Under the pieces are notes generated by a model. The model was not told the DNA's origin. It searched no databases and saw nothing but the letters and a program-made list of their open reading frames with translations. From the NCBI GenBank assembly GCA_021810905.1, contig JAJZQH010000001.1:186001-250000 (forward strand): a DNA stretch of 64,000 nucleotides, written 5' to 3'. The translations under genes were made by a program, and so were the position numbers. Positions 1-9,500 of this stretch are shown one piece after another (the stretch's first letter is position 1; each line of letters starts with the position of its first letter). This DNA comes from a bacterium (lineage in GTDB: Bacteria; UBA10199; 2-02-FULL-44-16; JAAZCA01).

Positions 1-110
1 AGGCGCAACATTGAATCGGCGATAAATAGCCGCTCCAAAGGTGTCTTGGCCCTGAGTGACTGAGCTGAAATTTCATCAAGAACCTCTATCTGGCCCATAT
101 CAAGCCGCAT
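1..110 (-). CDS. Hypothetical protein, N-terminal fragment cut by window edge
   Basis: On the minus strand an ATG at 110 opens a frame of 36 codons without a stop that runs off the left edge. A strong Shine-Dalgarno sequence (AAAGGAGG) stands four bases upstream, which makes this start convincing despite the short visible length. The peptide begins MRLDMGQIEVLDEISAQS and continues with a charged, amphipathic stretch. No motif identifies a family. It is divergent from the gene at 436, so the 325 bp between them should hold promoters for both. Seen: frame and ribosome binding site. Inferred: that it is a real gene. Confidence 0.6.
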   Translation of the reverse strand, partial: MRLDMGQIEVLDEISAQSLRAKTPLERLFIADSMLR

Positions 111-435
111 GCATCCTCCTTTGTTTACGAATATCAGCAACCTGAAAATTTATGCAATTGGAAATAACGGGGCAACCCATTTTCTATTACTTATCCTTAT
201 CAAAGTAATTGATCGCTGTTCATTACCCCGTTATGCGGTGTTCAACATGGGATGAAGAGGAACCGGTCAGACGAAGCAACGAGAGCCGTCGCATAATATA
301 CTGAAATATAAGAGAAAGATTTGCTATGATGGTTTTCCAACAGGTCAAAAAAAATAGAGAATGATCAGGGACTAGCTTTTCGAGCAACAATCCCGGGGAT
401 ATGCCGATAATAAAGGAGAGGGAAATACGGCTCCC
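111..435. other. Divergent intergenic region
   Basis: No gene is seen here. It is AT-rich relative to the window. A 9-bp inverted repeat (ATAACGGGG at 164-172, CCCCGTTAT at 226-234) is separated by 53 bases. A possible sigma70-type promoter for the rightward gene has TATGAT at 325-330 with CTGAAA at 301-306, an 18-base spacer. A purine-rich AAAGGAGAG lies at about 412-420. These regulatory readings are by eye and weak. Confidence 0.4.
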
Positions 436-2133
436 GTGGAGCCAGAGAGACCTATGACCGCACTGTCTGACATAAAATCCATCGCTGACCTCATCAACTT
501 CATATGGGAGAGGGATAAGTTCCCTGACTTGTTCCTTGATGAACTCTCGGATATCAGCAAGGAAGAATTCACGTTAATCGATTCCGACAAAGACGGCCGA
601 CTTACGATCTCTGAGATCGCCAGATATCGTCATCTCCCGCTGAACGGCCGCATCACAATTTATGGCAGCAACTATCTTCCGCTGCAGGATACACAGCTCT
701 GCGGCATCCCATTCAAGCGCCAGGAGCTGTTTGAAATGGGTATCGAAGGCAGCTGCCGTGGCGTACTTGCGAGAGATATCAGGATCGGCGATCATACCTA
801 TAAGGCCAACACCGTCATCGTCCTCGACCTCGATCGCACCGTAGAATACGGAACTCGCATCGACGCAACGACTGTTGGAACAGAGCCGAATCACCAAAGA
901 TCAACGATGAATTTTGTGTTGCTCCAGGATGCAAGACTGAACGACAGACACGTACTGGAACCGCCGACATCGGGCAGCACCACTGGAAAACAATTTGAAA
1001 TGATCCTTCCGGCCGGGACGTACATCAGCCGAGATGAACTCGGAGCCGTGTCCTACGTACAATTCACTCCCGATGCCTCGATCCGTTTTAATCCGCTCGG
1101 CAGCCGGTTTGAAGCGGCCATGCGCACGATATCCTTCAAGGAAAATGAAACTGCAGAAGTGTGGCTGAAAGAAACTATGCGTGTGCCCGTCAAGCGGATC
1201 ATTGAACGGATCGGCGAAATCGTTCCCCTCTCCATCAGGACGCTCGTCAATTTTCTACCCACTGCTATGGTGGGCCTCCGTACGGAAGAATTGAAGCGGA
1301 ACAAAGACGGCGGTCACATGACAGATGTCAAACCGCTATCCCCGAAGGATCTCGTCCTCAAGATCCTCGATTCCGACGTTCGTGAGCTGAATGCCATGAT
1401 GGGCCTGAGGTACGATGCCTCGGGAAAACCGATCGAAATCAACCTCATCATCGACCCGTTCTCATCGCAGCCGACAAACATTGCTTTACGCAATTACCCC
1501 ATGCCCACCTCCATGCCCTACTTCGATGAGATCCTTAAGATCATCGACGAGGAGCTCGCCGCGGCGAATCCGCTGCCTGAAGTGAAGACGACTGCAGCGA
1601 GTGAATCGCACGCCGATGCCCCGGCCATCGCCGTGAGCAGGCCTGCGGGCAATGCACCCTCTCCGCTGCCGAACCTCCGCCTTGACGCGTCGTATCTCGT
1701 CGGCAGAGGTCAGCGGCCTGGAGTGGAAGTAGAGGCCGGCTTCAAGGCCGTCGGCATCGGCGGCGAATATGCGCGGGTCATTCCTTCTGGGGATGCAGCC
1801 GGGTTCAACGAATGGCGAGCGAACGCGAGATTGCGCCTGGAACTGCTCCCTGTTCTCGGGACGCAATTTTTTACTGGCGCTCGCGGCAGAGACGACGGCG
1901 AGAGCAGCGTTGGATTGGAAGTCGGTGCAAAGGCCTCAGCCATGTTCACATCAAACTGGCTCATCGATCTCTCGCCTTCCTACACGATCATGAAAGGCGC
2001 GGACATCCTCGATCTCGGTGGTGGCCTCGGCTACAGATCCGGAAGCATCGGCGCCTCGCTCGGTTACCGCGCCCTCCTCACGGACGGCCAATCATCCCAC
2101 GGCCCCCGCGCAGGGTTATTCGTCTGGTTCTAG
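436..2133 (+). CDS. EF-hand protein with predicted C-terminal beta-barrel
   Basis: Function unknown. A canonical calcium-binding EF-hand loop is visible at residues 49-60 (DSDKDGRLTISE, with Asp at loop positions 1, 3 and 5, Gly at 6 and Glu at 12), like those of dockerins and calmodulin-type proteins. The middle (about 90-370) is soluble-looking with many beta-prone segments. A Pro/Ala-rich linker at about 385-415 leads to a C-terminal region of about 140 residues with alternating hydrophobic and polar residues, Gly-rich turns and a final GLFVWF. An aromatic last residue is typical of outer-membrane beta-barrels. There is no obvious signal peptide, which is odd for such a protein. The frame opens with GTG at 436, but the ribosome site is badly spaced for it; ATG at 454 (MTALSDIK) is an equal alternative. 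It stands alone, divergent from the gene at 110. Confidence 0.72.
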   Translation: MEPERPMTALSDIKSIADLINFIWERDKFPDLFLDELSDISKEEFTLIDSDKDGRLTISEIARYRHLPLNGRITIYGSNYLPLQDTQLCGIPFKRQELFEMGIEGSCRGVLARDIRIGDHTYKANTVIVLDLDRTVEYGTRIDATTVGTEPNHQRSTMNFVLLQDARLNDRHVLEPPTSGSTTGKQFEMILPAGTYISRDELGAVSYVQFTPDASIRFNPLGSRFEAAMRTISFKENETAEVWLKETMRVPVKRIIERIGEIVPLSIRTLVNFLPTAMVGLRTEELKRNKDGGHMTDVKPLSPKDLVLKILDSDVRELNAMMGLRYDASGKPIEINLIIDPFSSQPTNIALRNYPMPTSMPYFDEILKIIDEELAAANPLPEVKTTAASESHADAPAIAVSRPAGNAPSPLPNLRLDASYLVGRGQRPGVEVEAGFKAVGIGGEYARVIPSGDAAGFNEWRANARLRLELLPVLGTQFFTGARGRDDGESSVGLEVGAKASAMFTSNWLIDLSPSYTIMKGADILDLGGGLGYRSGSIGASLGYRALLTDGQSSHGPRAGLFVWF

Positions 2134-2186
2134 GAGAATTGCCTTCCGGCAGGTTTTGCACTTGAAGTTAGCTTCATCTCTTTTCC

Positions 2187-2221
2187 ACCGCCAATCACCG
2201 ATCACTACTCACCAATCACAG
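2187..2221. repeat. Heptad array, NNNTCAC type, single arm
   Basis: The bases read as 7-mers CAATCAC, CGATCAC, TACTCAC, CAATCAC in succession, constant in the last four positions. The array sits between the stop of the EF-hand gene and the end of rlmN. No complementary arm is seen nearby, so this is a half copy of the architecture found elsewhere in the window. Confidence 0.6.
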
Positions 2222-3248
2222 CTTTCGAAGCCAGTTGCCCGCATGCCGCGAGTATCTCCTGGCCGCGGCTTACCCTTATGTTGACCTGGATACCGTTCTC
2301 GCGAAGGAGGTCCGCCCATCGCTCCACCGTCTCCGGCAACGGAGCATCCATCCCCGAGCCTTCGAACGGATTGAACGGGATCAGGTTGACCTTTGCCCGC
2401 ATGCCGCGAAGCAGGGAGACGAGCCGCTTCGCATCGGTCATCGTATCGTTGATGTCGCGTATCAAGACGTATTCGAACGTGACTCGATGCCTTGTGCGAT
2501 GCGAGTATTCGCGGCAAAAATCCATGATCGCGGCTATCGGGTAGCGCTTATCCACGGGCATGAGCCGCTGTCTCACTTCATCGGTCGTGGCATTGAGCGA
2601 TATGGCGATCTTGATGTCGAACCTGCGGCTGAACGCGTCGAGCTGAGGGAGCAGGCCTGACGTTGAAAGCGTCACCCTCCTCTTTGAAAACCCGAACGCG
2701 CGCGTATCGAGCATGAGCTCCACGGAAGACGAGACCGCGTCCAGGTTAGCGAGCGGCTCGCCCATTCCCATGAGCACGACGTTGGTAATCGGCTCAGGAC
2801 TCTCGCGCATGGCGAGGATGAGCTGCCCAAGTATCTCGCCCTGAGTGAGGTCGCGCACGAAGCCCATGCCGGCCGTGCGGCAGAAGGCGCAGCCCATGGC
2901 ACAGCCGACCTGCGTGGATATGCAGGTCGTGACGCGTCCGTCCTCGGCGGGGATGATGACGCACTCCACTGCATTGCCGTCTGTGAGCCCACAGAGAAAT
3001 TTGCGCGTAGAATCCGCTGCGGTCTCGACTCCCGCCTTTTCAACAGCGGAAATTTTGTATTTTTTCGCGAGCTCGTCGCGCGCCTGCTTAGTGAGATTAG
3101 TCATCTCGGAAAAATTCGAGACGCGCCTGCGGTAGAGCCACTCGATGATCTGCTCCACGGCGAATGGCTTGAGACCGAGTTCGGCAACGATCGCCGGGAG
3201 GCGATTGAGAGGGATGTCTGTTATGATTTCACTCATGACACTAATCAC
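2205..3248 (-). CDS. rlmN: 23S rRNA (adenine2503-C2)/tRNA (adenine37-C2)-methyltransferase RlmN
   Basis: Radical SAM methyltransferase that places a C2 methyl on A2503 of 23S rRNA and A37 of some tRNAs, supporting translational fidelity. The 4Fe-4S-binding CxxxCxxC is at residues 116-123 (CAMGCAFC), and the C-terminal catalytic cysteine is present at about 336 (LAACGQL). The 347-residue length is normal for RlmN. The SAM-binding MGMGEPLANLD motif is also present. The frame opens with GTG at 3248, overlapping the HAD gene stop as GTGA; an in-frame ATG at 3236 is the alternative. Coupled translation with the upstream HAD hydrolase is likely. Confidence 0.95.
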   Translation of the reverse strand: MISVMSEIITDIPLNRLPAIVAELGLKPFAVEQIIEWLYRRRVSNFSEMTNLTKQARDELAKKYKISAVEKAGVETAADSTRKFLCGLTDGNAVECVIIPAEDGRVTTCISTQVGCAMGCAFCRTAGMGFVRDLTQGEILGQLILAMRESPEPITNVVLMGMGEPLANLDAVSSSVELMLDTRAFGFSKRRVTLSTSGLLPQLDAFSRRFDIKIAISLNATTDEVRQRLMPVDKRYPIAAIMDFCREYSHRTRHRVTFEYVLIRDINDTMTDAKRLVSLLRGMRAKVNLIPFNPFEGSGMDAPLPETVERWADLLRENGIQVNIRVSRGQEILAACGQLASKAVIGE

Positions 3249-3937
3249 GCTATCGCAGAGAACAGCGGCAACTTCGGCAGCTCAGCGATTTTGGCGACCG
3301 TCATGCACTCTGCGTCGGGCTTCCTGCCATGACGATCCACAAGTATTGGCGTCATGCCGGCGCCCTTTGATCCCAGCACGTCAACGTCATAGAGGTCGCC
3401 CACATAGATGCTGCGTTCTGCGCTGACACCCATGGCTGCTGCCGCCCTTTCGAATATGCGTTTGTCAGGCTTTGCAACGCCCTCAACGCCTGAATCCAAT
3501 ATGACCTCAAAACGCGAATCCAGGGCCGTGTGCTCAAGGAGACGCTTGATCTGCCCTTCCGCGTTGGAGATCACGCCGAGCTTCATGCCGCGCTCGCGGA
3601 ACCAGTCCAGAGTCTCGCGCGTGCCCTCGTCCGCCCTTGCCCAGAAGAGATGGCGAAACGGATGCGTGCGCACGGCGTTCATGGCATCCTGTATGCGATC
3701 CTCATCCATGTGTATGCGTTCGAACCACCTGCGGTAGGTCTCGCGCCAGAGGACATCCTGACCCTTTCCAGGCAGGCCATCTCGAATGACCGATTCGAGA
3801 GTCGCCTGATGCGCCTCCTCGAGTTCCTGCGAGCTGATTGCAACTCCGAAGCGATCGGACAATAGATCGCGGAGAAAGTCATAATTGTAGAAAAAGAGCG
3901 TATTGCCGATGTCGAAAAAAATGGCGTCGTATTTCAT
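3245..3937 (-). CDS. HAD-superfamily (subfamily IA) hydrolase
   Basis: A 230-residue HAD hydrolase. Motif I is FFDIGNTL with nucleophile Asp9, motif II is VISNAEG, motif III the Lys of VAKPDKRIF, and motif IV GDLYDVDVLG. The second motif-I aspartate, the usual acid/base of phosphatases, is Gly11 here. This variant is common in uncharacterised subfamily IA members, so the substrate cannot be given. The cap is an alpha-helical insertion after motif I. ATG at 3937 has AAGGG upstream. Its stop overlaps the rlmN start by 4 bp, so the two form an operon. A heptad hairpin lies immediately upstream. Confidence 0.85.
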   Translation of the reverse strand: MKYDAIFFDIGNTLFFYNYDFLRDLLSDRFGVAISSQELEEAHQATLESVIRDGLPGKGQDVLWRETYRRWFERIHMDEDRIQDAMNAVRTHPFRHLFWARADEGTRETLDWFRERGMKLGVISNAEGQIKRLLEHTALDSRFEVILDSGVEGVAKPDKRIFERAAAAMGVSAERSIYVGDLYDVDVLGSKGAGMTPILVDRHGRKPDAECMTVAKIAELPKLPLFSAIA

Positions 3938-3954
3938 CGTGATTCCCTTTAAAA

Positions 3955-4026
3955 GTTAGAAGCCAGAATACAGAAGTCAGAATACAGAATCCAGAAGTCT
4001 GATGTATTCTGAATTCTGGATTCTAG
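3955..4026. repeat. Heptad hairpin, CAGAANN type
   Basis: The left arm reads CAGAATA, CAGAAGT, CAGAATA, CAGAATC, CAGAAGT in strict 7-base steps. After a 5-base turn, TATTCTG AATTCTG GATTCTA provides the complement, giving a hairpin of about 20 pairs. It fills the gap between the HAD gene start (3937) and the end of the glycerol-1-phosphate dehydrogenase gene (4037). It is the same vocabulary as the repeat at 29843-29910. Confidence 0.85.
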
Positions 4027-4036
4027 ATTGCAATCT

Positions 4037-5377
4037 CTACCGCACACCGGTCCATCTATCAAGCATTCCAGCGGCAAATGCAACATCGAGAATCGTGAAC
4101 CGGTTGCGCACGCAGAATGAGAGCGCAATTGCGTCGAGGAAAGAGTCGCGCGAAACGCCGATCTCAGCGGGGCTGGTCTTTGCGCCTGCGGATTTCAGCA
4201 CTGATTCGATCTCGGATGCGGGCTTCAAGAAAGAACGCGCAGACGCCTTGATGTCGGTCCACATGTCGATAATTTTTTCCGCCTCCGCGATGGCTGCGAC
4301 ACTGTTCCCGCGCTTTTTCGCGAATGCTTCCTTTATGGCATCAGCGGCGTGAGGGAGTAGATCGCAGCAGCGCGCCAGCGCCGCGTCACCGCGCTCCCAT
4401 ATGCTCTCGATGGAGGACCTTTCGATAGCATCCACACTCGTGCGCAAGAACTCTTCGTAGATCGCGGCCGACGCTATCGTCCCGATGCCGACCTCAACGC
4501 CGTGAAAGTCCGGCTCGCGCCCATCTATAGCCGCGCGCATATCGAGGAAGTGCGCGATGAGGTGCTCGGCCCCGGATGCAGGCTGCGAGCTCCCAGCTAT
4601 CACCATGGATATGCCCGCAAAAACGAGCGCCTCGGTAAGCGCCGCGATCGCCTGCGGGTCTCGCTGCTGAAGTAGATGCGCCCTGCCGATATAAACGTGC
4701 TCCAGGTCGCGGATCATTTCGAACGGTCTCATACAGAAACGCTCTCCACGGATGAGCGACGCGATCCGCCAGTCCGCATTGCACACGGGCTTTGAAAGGA
4801 TGTCACCAAGCCCCGCGCGGATCATCTCCATGGGCGCATTCGCGAGCACGTCGAGGTCCGCGATCACGGCCACGGCCGGAGTAATCGGCATGGTCGCCTT
4901 GAGCCCGTCTCTGGTGAGCGCCGCGATACCGGAGGCATAGCCGTTCATCGAAGGCGCCGTAGCCACGGCGATCTGCGGGAGGCCCTTGCGATATGCTGCC
5001 CATTTGCAGAGATCGGTGATCGTGCCGGAGCCGCATGAGATGAAAGCTGCTGTATCGGCAGGAACTGCGGCGGCTATCGCCTCGGCGATCGCGTATTCAG
5101 CCTTGGGCCGCCCGGGCAGCACGCGCGCATGCACTTTAATTCCAGCGGAGCCCAGGACCGAAGCAACGCGCTCCCCGGCCACGTGATGCGTGATCTCATC
5201 AAAGAGGAGAAAGATAGGGCCGGACAACTGCTGCCGCTGCATGACCTCGGCGACGCGAGAGATCGCGCCCGCCTCAATCACGACCTCGCGCACCGGCACC
5301 TCGTGCATTGCGCCGCATTCGCAGGAGAAGCGGGTGCCGAGGAGCGCAACTCTCTCTCTTGAAAATAATGAGCTCAT
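4037..5377 (-). CDS. egsA: sn-glycerol-1-phosphate dehydrogenase, AraM/EgsA family
   Basis: Iron-alcohol-dehydrogenase/dehydroquinate-synthase fold enzyme. The family reduces dihydroxyacetone phosphate to sn-glycerol-1-phosphate with NAD(P)H. This is the lipid-backbone stereoisomer of Archaea; a few bacteria also make it (AraM of Bacillus subtilis). Seen: the nucleotide-binding GSGTITDLCKW, the TAPSMNGYAS block, and metal-ligand positions in GLGD, SGAEHLIAHFLD and FHGVEVGIG. Length 446 is at the long end. The N-terminus carries Cys residues (FSCECGAMHEV). No clear Shine-Dalgarno precedes ATG 5377. No partner lipid enzyme is adjacent. Other members of the fold (glycerol dehydrogenase, DHQ synthase) fit less well because the TAPS(M)xGYAS block is diagnostic. 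Confidence 0.85.
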   Translation of the reverse strand: MSSLFSRERVALLGTRFSCECGAMHEVPVREVVIEAGAISRVAEVMQRQQLSGPIFLLFDEITHHVAGERVASVLGSAGIKVHARVLPGRPKAEYAIAEAIAAAVPADTAAFISCGSGTITDLCKWAAYRKGLPQIAVATAPSMNGYASGIAALTRDGLKATMPITPAVAVIADLDVLANAPMEMIRAGLGDILSKPVCNADWRIASLIRGERFCMRPFEMIRDLEHVYIGRAHLLQQRDPQAIAALTEALVFAGISMVIAGSSQPASGAEHLIAHFLDMRAAIDGREPDFHGVEVGIGTIASAAIYEEFLRTSVDAIERSSIESIWERGDAALARCCDLLPHAADAIKEAFAKKRGNSVAAIAEAEKIIDMWTDIKASARSFLKPASEIESVLKSAGAKTSPAEIGVSRDSFLDAIALSFCVRNRFTILDVAFAAGMLDRWTGVR

Positions 5378-5540
5378 ATGGAAAAGGCCACGCAGTGCGT
5401 AACCTTATTCCTCTCCCCCATCAAGTAGAATATGGCTCAATATTCAGCAAACTGGATTTTTTGGCTCAAGTCATGAAAGTGTGGGCTGGAGACTTACTAA
5501 CGAGCGGAAAATTGACACGTATCCGTTATTTTTTCGAATC

Positions 5541-6551
5541 TCAATAAGGTCCGTAACGGCCCATCATGATGTCCCTGTAGCAGGTGCTGCATGCCAATTC
5601 TGCTTGATCAGTTGCAAACGTGGCGAAATCGCTTGAAAGGAATACGACGAGATCAAATGTATTCGCATAAGGCAGGACGGCGTGAGGAGAGACGATATAC
5701 ATGAGCCCTCCTAGAAGGGAGGTGGAAAATGCCAAGGGCCTGCTAAAATACTTCTGCGATATGCTTCGCAGGCGGAATGCCTGCATATAATAGATAGCAT
5801 GATCCGCACTCCTGCTATACGCCCCATTGCAGATACTCAGCATCAGCGCATTATCGCTCTCTATTTTTACACCTGCCGTCCGAAATCCATCAGAATGCAT
5901 GAACGAGCGTGCATTTGGAAATTTTCCCAGTTTCGCGTGATAATTTCCGAGCCAGACTAGAGATCTTCCGAGCGGTTCCATATGGGATGCAAGATGCCTA
6001 TCCCTCGCTTCGGGAGTGCTCCGCTCTGCGAATGGTTGATCGACACACATAACCCTCAGACCAGCACGCTGCGCCGCTTTGAAAAAATCCTTCAAACCGG
6101 GCTCTCTCCTGAAGATGGCTCCGCTTTTTGAGGAAAATATCGAGAGTTCATCTGTCTGGAGAAAATGGTCCATCGCGCGTTGCTCATCCGTTACAAATTC
6201 GACGGCCAGACTCTCCACACCCTTTCGGTAGAGATCAGGAAAGATGTCGATGAAATATCTTTCATCTGTGATCTGATGCGTTATTCCCATAAAGACAAAA
6301 TCAGCTCCGTCGAAGAGGCGGGCCACGGCTGCCCTCGGTTCCAATCCTTCCTCATCTGGAAGGGGCTTCATAAGATCCGCATAAGGATCCCGCAGGGCGT
6401 AATGATATGGATGATCGCCTCGTAAGACTTGTTCAAGTGGAATCTCTTCTGCAAGAGGCGGGTCGGCATCTTCTGGCAAAACTCCCAGATCGCTCGATAG
6501 CACTGCTGTCAGAAGGTCATCTGACGGAATGGGCGGACGTTCGGAAATCAT
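5541..6551 (-). CDS. ChaN/EreA/TIKI-like superfamily protein
   Basis: A 336-residue protein. Its pattern matches the haem-binding/metalloprotease-like ChaN-EreA-TraB/TIKI superfamily: a first GxxH (FMGITHQ), a conserved Glu in SLAVEF about 30 residues later, and a second GxxH (WLGNYHAKLG). Members bind metal or haem through these residues, and some are esterases or peptidases; the substrate here is unknown. I chose ATG 6551 (MISERPPIP) because AGGAGA lies 5 bases upstream. The frame extends to 6623 but would then overlap the next gene. No signal peptide is seen. It lies 41 bp downstream of the large 1004-residue gene on the same strand, suggesting co-transcription. Confidence 0.65.
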   Translation of the reverse strand: MISERPPIPSDDLLTAVLSSDLGVLPEDADPPLAEEIPLEQVLRGDHPYHYALRDPYADLMKPLPDEEGLEPRAAVARLFDGADFVFMGITHQITDERYFIDIFPDLYRKGVESLAVEFVTDEQRAMDHFLQTDELSIFSSKSGAIFRREPGLKDFFKAAQRAGLRVMCVDQPFAERSTPEARDRHLASHMEPLGRSLVWLGNYHAKLGKFPNARSFMHSDGFRTAGVKIESDNALMLSICNGAYSRSADHAIYYMQAFRLRSISQKYFSRPLAFSTSLLGGLMYIVSPHAVLPYANTFDLVVFLSSDFATFATDQAELACSTCYRDIMMGRYGPY

Positions 6552-6592
6552 ATAATCTCCTTTCCTCGGGAACCCAGACTGCCACAGAGGGC

Positions 6593-9500
6593 TCACACAG
6601 CTGCCGCGAGCTCTTTCGTCCACGCGAGGAGTCGATCGAACATCGTCCTATCGTCGATTGGCCCCTTCACTTCGCGCCCGATGACGTGAGAACTCCACCA
6701 TCCAGCGCTCGGATCGGAAGGCGCATTCAGATTGCGCTCGAGTTTTCCCTCTGAGCCGTATTGGTCGAAGACCCAATCGTGTCCTTCGAAGAAAGCCTTG
6801 ATCGCGGTGCCGTTGGGACCGTTCTCTGCGGCCTTTGCGGCGAGCAGCAGGTTGTGGTGCAGATCCTTCTCCGCAGGAGAGAGATCTTTCGCCGCCGAAC
6901 CGAGATAGCTGAGGAACCACTTCGCGCGCTGCTCCGCCTCCGGCCCGCTCTTCATCAGCTCCTCCTGCACGAGGCTAAAGTACATCCATTCAGGCGCCGT
7001 GGAAAACGGCTCGTTGCGCGACGAAATCGCGAAATAGAGCGCGAAGAGCATGGAGAAGCGCTCCACGAGCGAGCTGCCGGTAAACGGCTGCATGAGCGGC
7101 CAGCGCCTGCCGCCCCCGCGCGCGTGATCGCGGAGCTTCACCACGGCCTCGGCGAGCTTCTGCACGTCGTCCTCTTTTTCCTTGCCGTTGCGGTAGAGGC
7201 TCACGAGATACCGCCAGGTCCCACGCTGCGATGTCAGATCCTTTGCCGCGGTCACCACATCATCCCAGCTGATCTCTTCCTCCGGAGTTTTCAGTCCGGA
7301 TGGAGGACTCATCCGCTCCCTCAGGCTCTGCCGCTGCGAGAGGCCCTTGGTCGGCTCTGCATTGACGCGCGTCATGGCCGGGCACTGGATCAATTGCTGC
7401 GACGCCTCGCCCACGGCGATGCCCAGCGGTGTCGAAACCTGATTAAGGATGAGACGGCCCATCATCACGGGCGTCTCTGCAGTGCCTGCACGAACGATCT
7501 TGTTGGGGCCGCCGCGGCGGATGAGGCCTTTGGCCCATCCGAGTGTCAGGAAATGCAGCGCGCCGATCGGCAGCAGGTTGATCTGTATCGCCATATGCTC
7601 GCCGAAATAATCCGCGAGCGTCTGCGGATGCACCTGGCTGCGCGAGGCGTTGATGTATCCCGCGTAGAGCGCCGGAATCCAGGCGCCGCGCATCATGGAG
7701 GCCCAGTCGTTGTCCCGGACCTTTCCGCCGGTCATGATGTGCGCGATGAGCTGAGAGCCCATGCCCACGGCCGCGGCCTTGAAGTTCGCCTCGATGCCGG
7801 CTGCGCCCGCGATATTCGCCCCGAGCCAGTAGCCTCCCGGCAAGAGCGCCAGTTCCAACCCCTTGGTGAATCGCGGATACTTGGACATGAGCCGCGACCG
7901 AACTTCGGCATAGGGAAGCAGGGTCGCAATGCAGTAGGCGCCCGCCGCTCCCTGATACAGGCGGCCCACGGTCTGGATACTGGCGACGTCGGAGGCCATC
8001 TCGGCAAAGCCCGAGGCCAGCTGACCGGGCCACGAAGGGATCGTATCGAAGAGGATGTGTCGGTCGGTATCCAGGCCGGCCTGCAGCCCGGAACCGAAGC
8101 ACGTCGTTGTGGAGAATCGATGCCAGAACGCCGCGGAGCCTTCAGAGATTCCGCTGCTGTTCACAGCATCCAGAAAGCGGCCGCCGTGCAGGATGCCGTA
8201 ATGGGAGATCCCTGACATGGCGCTGCCGAAACCGTGGAACTGCCCCCAGCCGTCCGCCGAAGAGTGGGCGACCGCATAGTCAAAGATCGGATTGCTGTCG
8301 AGATTGCCGATAAGCGGCAGCGGCCCGCCGAAGAAGGCGTAGGTGAAACCGAGTTCTCCGATCCTCCTGGCGACGTCGATCAGCGACTGTTTGTTGTCCC
8401 GGGCGCTGTATCCGGTCTCATACGCCTGTTTCGCCTCCTCGGAGGTGAAACCGAGAAATCCCTTTCCCGCTACAGCTGTGCCCGCGGCCATGATTCCGGC
8501 ACCGGCGAGCATGGCCGGATACTGATTGCCGGAAATCCCGGCAGCGCCCGCGATGCCCGCCAGTGCCCCTGCTGCCGAGACCTTCCAGTACTGGCCCTGG
8601 GTGGCAAAGACCGCGCGTGCGAGCCCTTCCCGGACCGCCGCAGACAGCCGTCCGGCGGTTGAAGTATCCGCATCCCTGAGCACCGCACGGCCGTCGACGG
8701 CCGCAAAGGGGCTGGCAGGGTCAACGATCTTGAGCGTCGCAACGCTGTTGGGGTAATGCGTAACGAGATGGTTCGCCGCTTCCAGCGCCCATTTCGGATA
8801 CGCATGCGCGAGCATGATGAGGGAGGCCTGGAAGTGGAGCTGCGCGCAGATTTCGTCGCGAGCGCCAGCCCCTTCACCCTCGATGCCCTTTGCAGCCACG
8901 CTCTCGCGCAGGGCCGAGAGCGCCTGCAGCGCCCGCTGAAAATGGAGCTGGCGATCGAGGCCTCGCTCTCTCATCCCCTCGTGCAGGTGCAGGTCGATGC
9001 GGGAGATCAGCGACTGAACACGGATCCATTTCTGATCAACATCAGTGGCATCGAGTTCTTCGTCGAGCCGATCCAGGATTTCAAGGACGGTCTGGGGACT
9101 CCCCTTCAACCTGCGCACGAGATTGGCCCTGACGAGATCGACTTCAAGGGCGAGGTTCGGAGTGAGGGCATGTGACGCGATCCTCTTCACGACGTCGAGG
9201 GCCTCGTGCGTCTCGTGATCCGCATTCTTTGACCAGAGCGCTTCACCGAGGGCGGCGGCTACATAATGGTTTTGTATCTCCGGCGACACGTCCCCTGCAA
9301 AATCGCCATCCAGCCCCTGGCGCGCCGTGCGGAAATACTCCCCAGCCTCCGCGGTCCTCCCCTTGCGCAACTGGTGATATGCGCCAGCGAGGTCGAGCGT
9401 CGCGGCATGATCGTCTGCGAGATGAGGTGCGCTGGACCTGAACTGATCGATGATCGCGTAATCGGCGGGTTGACTGACGAAGGGATCGACCTGCGCGTCA

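Noticed and set aside
4037-5377. Glycerol dehydrogenase or 3-dehydroquinate synthase
   Set aside because: Same fold, but the TAPSMNGYAS block and the spacing of the metal ligands follow the glycerol-1-phosphate dehydrogenase subfamily.
6761-8215. Plus-strand open frame of 484 codons
   Set aside because: It lies wholly antisense to the 1004-residue gene, is Arg/His/Ala-rich as expected of a complement frame in GC-rich DNA, and has no ribosome site or recognisable motif.
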